Notes under the pieces: model-generated | The model's database searches: none | Seen by the model: the letters and a program-made list of their open reading frames with translations, nothing else | What the model was told of the DNA's origin: nothing | Shown: one piece after another, positions 1 through 9,900 of the stretch | How positions within the stretch are numbered: position 1 is the stretch's first letter | Layout: each line of letters begins with the position of its first letter | Assembly: GCF_019334315.1 (NCBI RefSeq) | Contig: NZ_JAHWGL010000055.1 | Span: 1 to 33,469, forward strand | Origin: Hymenobacter profundi | GTDB lineage: Bacteria; Bacteroidota; Bacteroidia; Cytophagales; Hymenobacteraceae | DNA: 33,469 bases | Reading direction: 5' to 3' | Position numbers and translations under genes: made by a program

Positions 1-46
1 CTCAGCTGAGGAGGGGAGTTCTCGTCCTTCCTACTTTCCTCCACCC

Positions 47-3000
47 ATGAGTCTTTCTTCCACCAGCATCAACCGCCCGGTTTTAGCCATTGTGATGAGC
101 TTGCTCATCGTGATTTTCGGCGTCATCGGGTTTCGCTACCTCAGCATTCGGGAATACCCGAGCGTCGATCCGCCGTTTATCTCGGTATCGACCACTTACA
201 CCGGCGCGTCGGCCGACGTGATTCAGTCACAGATTACGGAACCGCTGGAGGAGGGCATCAACGGTATTGCAGGTATCCGCAACCTAACGTCTACCTCCCG
301 CGACGGCCGCTCGCAAATCAGCGTGGAGTTTGACCTGGACGCCAACCTGGAAGCCGCCGCCAACGACGTGCGCGACAAGGTATCGGCGGCCCAGCGGCGC
401 CTACCCGACGACGTAGACCCGCCCACCGTGAGCAAGGCCAACGCCGACTCGCAACCCATTGTGCTGGTGTACCTCAGCAGCAACAAGCGGAGCCTCTTGG
501 AGCTGACCGACTATGCTAACAACGTGCTGCGCGAACGTCTGCAAACCATTCCTGGCGTGAGTGAGGTGCGGGTGTGGGGCGAGCGGAAATATTCCATGCG
601 CCTGTGGCTGGACCCCGTGAAGATGGCTGCGCTAGGCGTTTCGCCGGTAGATGTGCAGGCCGCTTTGCGCCGTGAGAACGTGGAGCTACCCGGTGGCGCC
701 GTGCAGGGCGAAGCTACCCAATTGACGCTCCGCACGATGGGACGCCTCTACTCCGTAAAAGATTTTAATAACCTGATTCTGCGCAACGACCCGGCTGCGT
801 TGGTGCGGCTTTCGGATGTGGGTACGGCCGAGCTGTACCCCGAAAACGACCAGTCGTCGCTGGCACGCAACGGCTTCCCGATGGTGGGCATCAACGCTGT
901 GCCGCAGCCGGGCTCCAACCAGATTGAAATTGCCAACGAGTTCAATAAGCGCATCGAGCAGTACAAAAAAGACCTACCCGAAGACTTGAATCTGAGCACT
1001 GGCTTCGACAACTCAGTCTTTATCCGGGCTTCTATTGGCGAGGTAGAGCACACCATTATTGAGGCCTTTGTCCTGGTGGTCGTGGTGATTTTCCTGTTCC
1101 TGCGCGACTGGCGCTCTACCATCATTCCGGTAGTAGCTATTCCGGTGTCGCTGGTAGGCATTTTCTTCGTCATGTACCTGCTGAATTTCTCTATCAACGT
1201 CCTTACCCTACTGGCTATCGTATTGGCTATTAGCTTGGTAGTAGACGATGCTATTGTGGTACTGGAGAATATCTACTCCCGCATTGAGGCCGGCGACGAG
1301 CCGCGGGAGGCTGCCATTAAGGGCTCAGAAGAGATTCTGATGGCCGTGGTTTCGACCACGGTGGTGCTGGCGGCGGTGTTCCTACCCGTTATTTTCCTGG
1401 AAGGCATCACGGGTCGCTTGTTTCGTGAGTTTGGGATTGTGCTGGCAGGCTCGGTGCTGATATCAGCCTTTGTGTCGCTGACACTCACGCCCATGATGTG
1501 CTCGCAGATTTTGAAGCGGCAGGAAAGTCACAACTGGTTTTATCGCAAAACGGAGCCTTTCTTTGAGCGCCTGACCACCGGCTACCGCCACAGCCTGGAA
1601 GCTTTTTTGCGCAACCGCTATTGGGCCTGGCTGATTGTAGCAGGCACGGGAGTAGGCATCTGGTTTTTTATGGGTGCCCTACCCTCCGAGTTGGCGCCGC
1701 TTGAAGACCGCAACCGCATCAGCATCAATGCCACCGGGCCAGAAGGGGCCTCGTTTGAGTACATGACCACGTACATGGATCAGCTCACCAAAATCATTGT
1801 GGACTCGGTGGGTGCCGAAAACCTGGATAACGTGTTGACGGTGACTGCCCCCGGCGGTGGCGGCGGCGCGGGCGTCGTGAACACGGGCATCGCTCGTATT
1901 CAGCTGATAAACGCCGAGAACCGAACCGCGACCCAGCAGCAGCTAGCGGATAAACTGACGAACAGCGTAAAGCAGTTGACGCTGGGCCGCACCTCCGTGT
2001 CGCAGGACCAAAGTATTGGCAACAGCGGCGGCGGCCTGCCTGTGCGGTTTGTGCTGCAAACTCAGGATTTTGAGAAACTGCGCGGGGCTGTGCCGAAGTT
2101 TCTGGAAGCCGCCCGGCAGGACCCTACCTTCAGCTTCGTAGATGTGGATTTGAAGTTCAGCAAGCCGGAACTGCGCGTGATTATCGACCGCGAAAAGGCG
2201 CAGAGTCTGGGCGTGTCGGTGCAGGATATTTCGCAGACGTTGCAGGCCGGTCTTAGCGGAGCGCGCTACGGCTACTTCATCAAAGACAGCAAGCAGTACC
2301 AGATTATTGGGCAGGTGACCCGTGAAGACCGCAACCAGCCGCTGGACGTGCGCACGCTCTACGTGAAAAACCGCGAGGGCAAGCTCATCCAGCTCGACAA
2401 CGTGATTCGGCTGGAAGAGCAGAGCACGCCGCCCCAGCTCTACCGTTTCAACCGCTATAATGCCGCCACGATATCGGCGGCCCTCAGCCCCAACCAAACC
2501 CTGGGCGACGGCATTGCCGCCATGCGCCGCATTGCCGACAAAACGCTGGACGACTCCTTCAGTACAGCTCTGTCGGGCGCTTCCCGCGATTTCGAGGAAA
2601 GCTCCTCGTCGTTGTTATTTGCCTTCGGACTGGCGCTGGTATTGATTTACCTGATTCTGGCTGCGCAGTTTGAGAGCTTCCGCGACCCTGGCATTATTAT
2701 GATTACGGTGCCGCTGGCGTTGGCGGGCGCGTTGCTGAGCTTGTGGTATTTCAACCAGACGCTCAACCTGTTCTCGCAGATCGGTATTATCATGCTGGTA
2801 GGACTGGTCACGAAAAACGGTATCCTGATTGTGGAGTTTGCCAACCAGCGCGTGGAGCACGGCCTCGACTACATGACGGGCCTGATTGAAGGTGCTACGG
2901 CCCGCTTCCGCCCTATTCTAATGACATCGCTTTGCGCGGTGCTGGGTATCCTACCCATTGCCGTGGCTACGGGCGCGGGCGCGTTCAGCCGTCGGGCCAT

Positions 3001-3172
3001 GGGCATTGGGGTAGTAGGCGGTTTGCTGTTTGCTACCATTCTCACGCTGTATGTGGTGCCGGTGATGTACTCCTACTTTGCCACGGCGAAAAAGCACAAG
3101 CCCGTTTCAGGAGCCGACACTTCGGAAGAACAGCCACTTCCCACGGAGCAGCGCGAGTTGCAACCGGCGTAG
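47..3172 (+). CDS. RND multidrug efflux pump permease (AcrB/MexB-like, HAE type)
   Basis: This is a 1041-residue inner-membrane proton/drug antiporter of the hydrophobe/amphiphile RND class. It would pump substrates from the periplasm and membrane out through a TolC-type channel. The length is standard for the family. TM1 follows directly after the start (SINRPVLAIVMSLLIVIFG). The TM4 proton-relay pair is D400-D401, in LVVDDAIVVLEN, and the partner lysine is K923, in GLVTKNGILIVEF; together they mark HAE rather than metal RNDs. The start at 47 puts TM1 in the usual position. The TolC-like gene at 3295 follows in the same direction after 122 bases, so they probably form one operon. The periplasmic adaptor is not in the window and probably lies just upstream. 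The substrate cannot be read from sequence. Confidence 0.95.
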   Translation: MSLSSTSINRPVLAIVMSLLIVIFGVIGFRYLSIREYPSVDPPFISVSTTYTGASADVIQSQITEPLEEGINGIAGIRNLTSTSRDGRSQISVEFDLDANLEAAANDVRDKVSAAQRRLPDDVDPPTVSKANADSQPIVLVYLSSNKRSLLELTDYANNVLRERLQTIPGVSEVRVWGERKYSMRLWLDPVKMAALGVSPVDVQAALRRENVELPGGAVQGEATQLTLRTMGRLYSVKDFNNLILRNDPAALVRLSDVGTAELYPENDQSSLARNGFPMVGINAVPQPGSNQIEIANEFNKRIEQYKKDLPEDLNLSTGFDNSVFIRASIGEVEHTIIEAFVLVVVVIFLFLRDWRSTIIPVVAIPVSLVGIFFVMYLLNFSINVLTLLAIVLAISLVVDDAIVVLENIYSRIEAGDEPREAAIKGSEEILMAVVSTTVVLAAVFLPVIFLEGITGRLFREFGIVLAGSVLISAFVSLTLTPMMCSQILKRQESHNWFYRKTEPFFERLTTGYRHSLEAFLRNRYWAWLIVAGTGVGIWFFMGALPSELAPLEDRNRISINATGPEGASFEYMTTYMDQLTKIIVDSVGAENLDNVLTVTAPGGGGGAGVVNTGIARIQLINAENRTATQQQLADKLTNSVKQLTLGRTSVSQDQSIGNSGGGLPVRFVLQTQDFEKLRGAVPKFLEAARQDPTFSFVDVDLKFSKPELRVIIDREKAQSLGVSVQDISQTLQAGLSGARYGYFIKDSKQYQIIGQVTREDRNQPLDVRTLYVKNREGKLIQLDNVIRLEEQSTPPQLYRFNRYNAATISAALSPNQTLGDGIAAMRRIADKTLDDSFSTALSGASRDFEESSSSLLFAFGLALVLIYLILAAQFESFRDPGIIMITVPLALAGALLSLWYFNQTLNLFSQIGIIMLVGLVTKNGILIVEFANQRVEHGLDYMTGLIEGATARFRPILMTSLCAVLGILPIAVATGAGAFSRRAMGIGVVGGLLFATILTLYVVPVMYSYFATAKKHKPVSGADTSEEQPLPTEQRELQPA

Positions 3173-3202
3173 ATTTGGTATTGCATGATAAGAGTTTAAA
3201 AA

Positions 3203-3251
3203 ACGTCATTTCGACTATTCTGCTTGATTTTCAGAATACTTGGAATGACGT
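3203..3251. repeat. Imperfect palindrome between pump and TolC genes
   Basis: Two 20-base arms (3203-3222 and 3232-3251) match at 17 of 20 positions around a 9-base spacer. The ends, ACGTCATT and AATGACGT, resemble the ends of the longer palindromes at 29401 and 18133, so this may be a decayed short copy of that family. Lying between two genes that should be co-transcribed, it could form an mRNA hairpin affecting relative pump and TolC levels; that function is inference. Confidence 0.6.
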
Positions 3252-3294
3252 GCTGCTGATCTTCTTTCCCTCCCTTTTGCCTAGTCTGCCCCGC

Positions 3295-4704
3295 ATGTTT
3301 TCTGTTACCCGTTTCTGCTTTTCCCTTACCTCCTGTTTCCTGTTGACTGGCGCAGCGGTGGCGCAGCAACTGCCTAAACCGGAAGCCAAACCGCAGACCG
3401 AAAAACCAGCTACCGTAGTACCCGCCCCGCCGCTTTCCCTGGAAGAAGCCCTACGCATGGGCTTGCAAAGCAACTACGGCATCTTGATATCGCGGCGCGA
3501 CGAGGAAATTGCCAGCAACAACGTAACACGCGGCAATGCGGGCCAGTTGCCGGTGGTAAGCGGCAACGCCCTGCGCACGTTCAACATCAACAACTCCCGC
3601 CAGCAACTCAACAACAATGACCCGCGCGTGGTACGCGGCGGCAAAGCCAATGCGCTGGCCGCCAACGCCAACCTGAACTGGACGATTTTTGATGGCCTTG
3701 GGATGTTCATTGCCCTGGACCGCCTGCGCACACTAGAGCAGTTTCAGCGCGAAGTAACGCGCAACACGGTGGAGCAAACCATTGCCGACATCACCGACGC
3801 CTACTACGCCGTGGTGCGCGAATCGGGCAAGATTAAGTCGTTGGAAGAGGCGTTGAATATCGGGCAGGCGCGTATTGATTTGACCCAGGCGCAGGTAGAT
3901 GTGGGCCTCACGGCCAAGGTAAACCTGCTCACGGCGCAGGTGGATTTCAACGCCGACCGCTCCCTGCTCATTCAGCAACAGGAATTGCTGGCTACGTCTA
4001 AGATTAATCTGAACAACCTACTCAGCCGGGCGCCCAACGTTGATTTTCAACCCACAGATTCTATTGTGATAACCCGCGGCCTCAACCACGATGCCATTGC
4101 CCAGGCCGTGCGCCAGCGCAACCCGCGCTTGCAACAAGCCCAACTGAACACCGACGTAGCCACGTATGACCGCCGCCTGATTCGGGCCAGCCGCTACCCT
4201 ACCCTGGCCCTCACGGGTACCTATGGCCTCACGCGCAACATCAACAACGCCATCTTCATCAACACCCCCGACGGTAGCTTTCTGGGCTCCAACGTCAGCC
4301 GTGTGTATGGGCCGAGCTACGGCGTGCAGGCCTCCATCCCGATTTTCGACGGTTTCAACCGTACACGCTTGGAGCAGAATGCCCGCGTGACGGAACTGCA
4401 AACCAAGCTTCAACTAAACCAGACGCAACTTCAGTTGGATGCCGAATTGGAGCAGGCCTACGTGCGCTACCAAAATCGCTTGCAGCTATTGCAATTAGAG
4501 GAAGACAACATTAAGCTAGCCCGTCAAAACGTGGCCATTGCCCTGGAGCGCTACCGCCTGGGCCTGCTCACCCCCCTGGACCTCCGCGTGGCCCAAAACA
4601 CCCAGCTCGCCGCCGAAGTACGCCTCCTCGACATCCGCTACGACGCCAAACAAGCCGAAACTGCTCTTCGCCGTTTGAGTAGCGGCTTGGTACAGGAGCA
4701 GTAA
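3295..4704 (+). CDS. TolC-family outer-membrane efflux protein
   Basis: This 469-residue protein is the outer-membrane channel partner expected for the RND pump just upstream. An N-terminal signal peptide is visible, with a hydrophobic stretch ending in GAAVAQ at about residue 24. After it comes the two-fold repeated OEP architecture: a first LEEALRMGLQSNYGI helix, a beta-strand segment, long Gln/Leu-rich coiled-coil helices, then a second copy starting near HDAIAQAVRQRNPRL and ending with LLTPLDLRVAQNT. The frame is open from 2932, inside the pump gene, but the ATG at 3295 is chosen because it gives a proper signal peptide; the upstream extension is out-of-frame pump sequence. No lipobox cysteine follows the signal peptide, so it is probably not lipidated, unlike OprM. 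Confidence 0.92.
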   Translation: MFSVTRFCFSLTSCFLLTGAAVAQQLPKPEAKPQTEKPATVVPAPPLSLEEALRMGLQSNYGILISRRDEEIASNNVTRGNAGQLPVVSGNALRTFNINNSRQQLNNNDPRVVRGGKANALAANANLNWTIFDGLGMFIALDRLRTLEQFQREVTRNTVEQTIADITDAYYAVVRESGKIKSLEEALNIGQARIDLTQAQVDVGLTAKVNLLTAQVDFNADRSLLIQQQELLATSKINLNNLLSRAPNVDFQPTDSIVITRGLNHDAIAQAVRQRNPRLQQAQLNTDVATYDRRLIRASRYPTLALTGTYGLTRNINNAIFINTPDGSFLGSNVSRVYGPSYGVQASIPIFDGFNRTRLEQNARVTELQTKLQLNQTQLQLDAELEQAYVRYQNRLQLLQLEEDNIKLARQNVAIALERYRLGLLTPLDLRVAQNTQLAAEVRLLDIRYDAKQAETALRRLSSGLVQEQ

Positions 4705-4744
4705 GGAAGGGTATAGGGGTAGGAAGGGTAGAAAAATAAAAGTA

Positions 4745-4846
4745 TGTCCTCCTGAGCGCAGCGAAGGACCTTCTCACGCCAGAACGAGTCGTTGTTATGA
4801 CCATCGTTCTGGCGTGAGAAGGTCCTTCGCTGCGCTCAGGAGGACA
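4745..4846. repeat. Perfect 43-bp inverted repeat (palindromic element, copy 1)
   Basis: The arms at 4745-4787 and 4804-4846 are exact reverse complements over 43 bases, around a 16-base spacer. The outer part reads TGTCCTCCTGAGCGC then AGCGAAGGACCTT. Each arm contains its own small palindrome (GTCCT ... AGGAC), so the element could fold as one long hairpin or as two short ones. It lies between the convergent tolC-like and phospholipase genes, the position of a bidirectional terminator. The flanks outside the arms (about 4705-4733 and 4860-4890) are also loosely inverted copies of each other. It belongs to the same family as 20201-20302 and 29401-29494. Confidence 0.95.
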
Positions 4847-4894
4847 CTACCTCTCTATTTCCATACTTTCCTACCCTCTATACCGCTATACCTT

Positions 4895-6163
4895 CTACTT
4901 CATCGCCCGCAAATCAGCCAAAGCAGCTTTGGTCTTTTCGATTTTCTCCTTTTCGTCGTCGTCGGCAGGCTTTTGGGGTGGGGTGTTGGAGAAGAATGCC
5001 AGGATGCTTTGGCGCAATTCGGGGGTCATGCCTTCGAACTTCTTGTCGTGCAGCTTGCGGATTAGCTCGCCGTAGGTTTCATCGGCCAGCGGGTACTCGC
5101 CTAGCTTGGTGGCATGGCCGGTGTCGAAGTCGTAGTTGGGGAGTTCAGGGGCTTCTCCGGCGGCCAGGGTTTTCGTGCGGGCCAGCACCTTGCAGTAATC
5201 CTCCATCACTTCCTGAAAGCTTTCCTTGAAAAACTTCTGGGCTTCGGGGGTAGGCAGCTTGAAGGCAAACGGCCGTAGCGGACCAATTTTGGGTAGCACC
5301 TGAATGACCTTCGACAAGACTTTAGCCCCAAAACCCGGCTTGTCGAAATCGGCGGTGCCAAACTCGCGGCGGTATTTACGCTCACTCACGTGGTACACAT
5401 AGTCGCGACGACGAGCGCGCTTGTCCAGCTTCTTGATGTTCTTACGCTCGGCGTGCCAGGCCGCCCGCGAAGCCGTCGGAATCAGCTGCATCACGGAGAA
5501 GCGGTAGGCACTCACGCTCAGGTCCACGTTGAACACAATCTGGCCCAGTTCCAGACCGTAAGTTTTCTGAAAAGCCCGTTCCAGCAGGTCTTTATCTACC
5601 TGAAAACCAATAAAATCATGGTATTTATCGGAGCGGTAGCGGCCGGCAGCCAGCTGCACCACATCGAAGGCAAACTCCAGCTGTGTGTGTTGAATGGGCG
5701 CCTGCTCGTAGGTGATGTAGTTGCCAAACTCGGCCGCTAACTTAGGATATACCGAGGGCATGGCGCGGTTGGTGCCTTCGGAGTGACCTTTGATATCGGC
5801 CACGTAGTGGGCCAGCGCACCCAGAGCAAAAGCGTACTCGTTTCGGTCGTGGGCTTCGTTGAGCATGTTTTGCACGAAGTCGCCGCTACGGACGTAGTGC
5901 GCCAGGTTGGTAAACAGCTCAGAGCCGAACGGGTAGTAGCCCATATCCTGAATAATGGACCCGCCATAGGCGTAGGCCTTGGCCGATTTCCACTCCTCGG
6001 GGGTAGCGCCGGGGTAGCGCTTGGCCAGCAAGGGCACCAGACATCGCCGCCAAGCCGAATCGACGTTGGCCTGGTGTGTGAGTACTGAATACGCAGTAGC
6101 CGACTGCGGCCTGCATAGCAACAAAAGCAGCAATGCACTGCTCAGCAAGAGGAATTTCGGCAT
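4895..6163 (-). CDS. Secreted zinc-dependent phospholipase C-like protein
   Basis: This 422-residue protein fits the zinc-dependent phospholipase C / S1-P1 nuclease-like fold (Zn_dep_PLPC family). A signal peptide is clear: MPKF, a run of leucines, then SATA before the mature start near residue 25. The metal-site pattern includes the early VLTHQ histidine, then LAHYV, and the pair in ALAHYVADIKGH, typical of the three-zinc bundle. The C-terminal half is Lys-rich and charged and ends in a DDDEKEKIEKTK tail not seen in classical bacterial phospholipase C. The frame opens at 6247, but the ATG at 6163 gives the signal peptide. It is a single gene facing the tolC-like gene across a palindrome. The natural substrate, phospholipid or other phosphodiester, is unknown. 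Confidence 0.8.
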   Translation of the reverse strand: MPKFLLLSSALLLLLLCRPQSATAYSVLTHQANVDSAWRRCLVPLLAKRYPGATPEEWKSAKAYAYGGSIIQDMGYYPFGSELFTNLAHYVRSGDFVQNMLNEAHDRNEYAFALGALAHYVADIKGHSEGTNRAMPSVYPKLAAEFGNYITYEQAPIQHTQLEFAFDVVQLAAGRYRSDKYHDFIGFQVDKDLLERAFQKTYGLELGQIVFNVDLSVSAYRFSVMQLIPTASRAAWHAERKNIKKLDKRARRRDYVYHVSERKYRREFGTADFDKPGFGAKVLSKVIQVLPKIGPLRPFAFKLPTPEAQKFFKESFQEVMEDYCKVLARTKTLAAGEAPELPNYDFDTGHATKLGEYPLADETYGELIRKLHDKKFEGMTPELRQSILAFFSNTPPQKPADDDEKEKIEKTKAALADLRAMK

Positions 6164-6340
6164 AGTAGCAGTTTCCCAAGAGCAATTAGCTATAGGGTAG
6201 ATTTCGCGTACGCAAAAGTTGCACTGAAGTTGGCAGCGCCCACTCAATTTAGTGCCCAGCTTCCTAGCCTACTTATCAGCAGCCCCTACTCTCACGCACA
6301 TCGGACAAACTCACTTTCTGCGGAAACACACTTTGTACCG

Positions 6341-6348
6341 TACCTTTG
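6341..6348 (+). promoter_or_regulatory. Bacteroidota -7 box TACCTTTG before the His-rich protein gene
   Basis: An exact match to TAnnTTTG ends 5 bases before the ATG at 6354. If it is used, transcription would start at or next to the start codon, giving a leaderless or nearly leaderless mRNA. No clear -33 TTG element is visible at the usual spacing. Confidence 0.45.
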
Positions 6349-6353
6349 CCCGC

Positions 6354-6761
6354 ATGAAACCCGTGCTGGCTTTCTTTCTGGCGTTGCTGATGCTCATGGG
6401 CAGCCTGATTCCGCAGAATGATTTGTCGGAGTTGACCAAGCTGCCCGAGCTGCTGGACCACTACCAATACCACCGCACTACGGCGGGCGGCGGCTTGTCG
6501 TTGAGCGAGTTTTTGGTGCTGCACTACAGCCCCAACACCACGCATTACCTGCGCGCGCACTCGGCCCAGCACAACATCGAACACCAGAAGCTACCCCTGC
6601 ACAGCCACCACGACTGTGTGATGGCGGCCTACGTGCTACCCGCCCGGCCAGTGGTAGTACCTTTGCGTATGCATTGGCCCGCCCCGGCCCACCGCGTCAG
6701 CCAGGGCACATCCTACACGTTCAGCTTCAGCCGGGCACTGTTGCAGCCACCCCGGGCGTAA
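6354..6761 (+). CDS. Small exported His-rich protein of a metal-efflux locus
   Basis: This is a 135-residue protein of unknown function. It begins with a hydrophobic segment (MKPVLAFFLALLMLMGSLIP) that could be a signal peptide or membrane anchor. The rest is rich in histidine, with HYQYHR, THYLRAHSAQHNIEHQ and LHSHHDC, compatible with binding Zn, Co, Cu or similar ions. It lies 154 bases upstream of the CzcA-type pump on the same strand. Short proteins with an LPFHSHH-type motif beside CzcA/CusA genes are familiar from Bacteroidota, so a role as periplasmic metal buffer or sensor for the pump is plausible but inferred. The ATG is chosen because it starts the hydrophobic segment; the frame is open further upstream. 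Confidence 0.7.
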   Translation: MKPVLAFFLALLMLMGSLIPQNDLSELTKLPELLDHYQYHRTTAGGGLSLSEFLVLHYSPNTTHYLRAHSAQHNIEHQKLPLHSHHDCVMAAYVLPARPVVVPLRMHWPAPAHRVSQGTSYTFSFSRALLQPPRA

Positions 6762-6770
6762 ATTAGGTAG

Positions 6771-6789
6771 GGGCGGCTGCAAGCCGCCC
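6771..6789. repeat. Short GC hairpin downstream of the His-rich gene
   Basis: The arms GGGCGGCT and AGCCGCCC (8 bp) surround a 3-base loop, starting 9 bases after the stop codon. No T-run follows on the plus strand, so it is not a classical terminator. It could protect the 3' end or attenuate read-through into the pump gene. Confidence 0.5.
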
Positions 6790-6881
6790 GTACATCCCCT
6801 ACCCCCTTTCTTTCACCAAACCAACCTGGCTACTTGTGGCCGCGCCTGCCGTATGCGGTAAGCGCGCCGGGGTAGTACGTA

Positions 6882-6889
6882 TATCTTGG
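6882..6889 (+). promoter_or_regulatory. Possible -7 box TATCTTGG before the metal pump gene
   Basis: One mismatch from TAnnTTTG, 26 bases before the ATG at 6916. It suggests the fusion pump may have its own promoter in addition to read-through from the small gene. Weak evidence. Confidence 0.3.
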
Positions 6890-6915
6890 CGAAGCACTGC
6901 TTTGCCTACCTGCTC

Positions 6916-9900
6916 ATGCTCTCCAACATCATTGCCCTGAGCATCCGGAACAAGCTACTTGTAGCCCTGATGCTCCTCGCCTTGGTGGCCTGGGGCGGCT
7001 ATGCGGCCACTACCTTGCCGCTGGATGCCATCCCCGACGTCACCAACAACCAAGTACAGGTCATCACCCAATCGCCGGCGCTGGCAGCGCAGGAGGTGGA
7101 GCAGCTGCTCACGATTCCGCTGGAGTTGCAGCTGCGCACCATTCCCAACGTGCGCGAAATCCGCTCCATCTCGCGCTTTGGGCTGTCGGTGATTACAGTG
7201 GTGTTTGAAGAAGACGTCGACACCTACCTCACGCGCCAGCTGGTAGCCGAGAAGCTCACCACGGCCCAGGCCGACTTGGGCGCGGGGCTGGGCACGCCCA
7301 CCATGGCCCCCATCACCACCGGCCTGGGCGAGATTTTCCAGTATTCTCTGCAAGTCGACCCCAAGTACAAGGACCAGTATTCCCTCTCGGCACTGCGCGA
7401 TATGCAAGACTGGATTGTGAAGCGCCAGCTCGCCGGCACGCCGGGCGTGGTAGACGTGAGCAGCTTTGGCGGCTATGTGCGTCAGTACGAGGTGAGCGTG
7501 AACCCCGAACGGCTGGCCTCGGCCGGCGTGAGTCTGCCCGAACTGATGCAGGCCCTGCAAACCGGCAACAGCAACACCGGCGGCAGCTACCTGGAGCGCG
7601 GCCCCAACGCCTACTTCATTCGGGGCGAGGGTAGGGTAGAATCCCTGGACGACATCCGGCAGATTGTGGTGAAGCAGGTAGGCAGCGTGCCCCTGCTGGT
7701 GGGCGACGTAACCACCGTGCAGTTTGGCCACGCCGTACGCTACGGCGCCATGACGCGCAACGGCCAGGGCGAGGCCGTGGGCGGCATTGTGTTGATGCTG
7801 AAGGGCGCCAGCTCCGAAGCCACCATCAAAAACGTAAAAACGCGGGTGGCGCAGATTGAGAAAGCCCTACCTCCCGGCGTGCGCGTGCTTCCCTTCCTCG
7901 ACCGCACCAAGCTCATCGACAAAGCCATTCACACGGTCAGCAAAAACCTGCTGGAAGGCGGCGTCATTGTGGTCATTGTGTTGCTGGTACTGCTGGGCAA
8001 CCTGCGCGCCGGCCTGGTGGTAGCCGCCATGATTCCCTTGTGCATGCTGTTTGCCCTAGCCATGATGAAGGTGTTTGGCGTGTCGGCCAACCTGATGAGC
8101 CTGGGCGCGCTGGACTTCGGGCTGATTGTGGATGGGGCTGTGATTATCGTGGAGGCCATGATTTTCCACCTCGTGCACGAGCGCCAGCGGGCCGAAAACG
8201 AAACCATGGACCAAGTGGCGCAGACTGCCGCCACGCGCCTCATGCGCTCGGCCTTGTTCGGCCAGCTCATCATTTTGATTGTGTATTTCCCTATCCTGTC
8301 TTTGACTGGGGTAGAGGGCAAGATGTTCCGCCCGATGGCTCTCACGGTGAGCTTTGCCATCATCGGGGCCATGATTCTGTGCCTCACCTACGTGCCGGCT
8401 GTGGCCGCGTGGGCGTTGCGCAAGGATATCAAGGAAGAGGGTACGCTGGCCGACCGCATCATGCGGACCCTGCACCGCGGCTACGACCCCATCATGCGGG
8501 GGGCGCTGCGTATTCGCCCCATCATTGTGGGGGCAGCGGTGGCCTTGCTGGTAGGCGCTGTGGTTATCTTCCTGCAAATGGGCGGTGAGTTTATTCCGCA
8601 GCTCGACGAGGGCGACTTTGCCGTGAACGTGACCCTGGCCCCCGGCTCATCGCTCGACCAGAGCATCAAAACGACCACCAAAGTGCAGAAAGTGCTGCTG
8701 CGTGAATTCCCCGAAATCCAGCAGATTGTGGGCAAAATCGGCACGTCGGAAATCCCTACCGACCCCATGTCGCTGGAAGATTCCGACCAGATGGTGATTC
8801 TAAAAGCGCAGGACGAGTGGACCTCGGCCCACTCGCGGGAGGAGCTGGCAGAGAAGATGCAGAAGGCGTTGGCCGGCATTCCAGGCATCAACCTGGAGTT
8901 TCAGCAGCCTATTCAGATGCGTTTCAATGAGCTGATTTCGGGCGTGAAGTCAGATATCAGCATCAAGATTTATGGCGACGACCTGGAGGTTTTGTACGAA
9001 AAGGCCAACCAGGCCGCTGCTCTCATTCGGCCCCTGGCGGGGGTAGGCGACTTGAAAGTGGAGCAGATTGTGGGCCTACCCCAAATGCGCGTGACCTACA
9101 ACCGCGCCAAGATGGCCCGCTACGGCCTGCGCGTGGAAGACCTGAACACACTGCTGCGCGCTTCCTTCGCGGGCGATATGGCCGGGCAGGTCTACGAAAA
9201 GGAACGCCGCTACGACCTAGTCGTGCGCCTCGACTCGGCCCGGCGCACCAGCCTCGCCGACCTGCGCCGCCTCTACGTGGATTTGCCCGATGGCCAAAAG
9301 ATTCCGCTGGAAGAAGTGGCCCAGGTACAGTACCGCAACGCTCCCACCCAAATCTCCCGCGACGACGCCCAGCGCCGCATCAACATCGGCGTAAATGTGC
9401 GCAACCGTGACATTCAGAGCCTGGTGGAGGAAATTCAGCAGAAGCTGACGCAAGGCGTGAAGCTGCCTACTGGCTACTCGGTGGTGTACGGCGGCGAGTT
9501 CGAGAATTTGCAGCGAGCCAAGGCCCGCCTCACTATTGCCGTGCCTGTGTCGCTGCTGCTCATATTCACCTTGCTCTATCTATCCTTCAGCTCTGTGAAG
9601 CAGGCGGCCCTCATTTTCACGGGAATTCCGCTGGCGGCCATTGGCGGCGTACTGGCACTGTGGATGCGTGGTATGCCGTTTAGTATCTCGGCGGGGGTAG
9701 GGTTTATTGCGCTGTTTGGCGTGGCCGTATTGAACGGCATCGTGCTGGTAGCCAGCTTGAATGAGCTAGCAGCCGAAGGCGTGCGCGACGTACGCGAACG
9801 GGCCTTGCGGGCTACCTCCGAGCGTTTCCGGCCGGTGCTGCTCACGGCCGCGGTGGCCTCGCTGGGCTTCCTACCGATGGCCTTGTCTACCTCAGCCGGC

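Noticed and set aside
2932..3294. Upstream extension of the TolC-like frame
   Set aside because: It is an out-of-frame reading of the RND pump gene; the signal peptide begins at 3295.
6955..7731. 258-codon minus-strand frame opposite the CzcA pump
   Set aside because: His/Gly-rich translation without domain; the plus strand is clearly RND permease.
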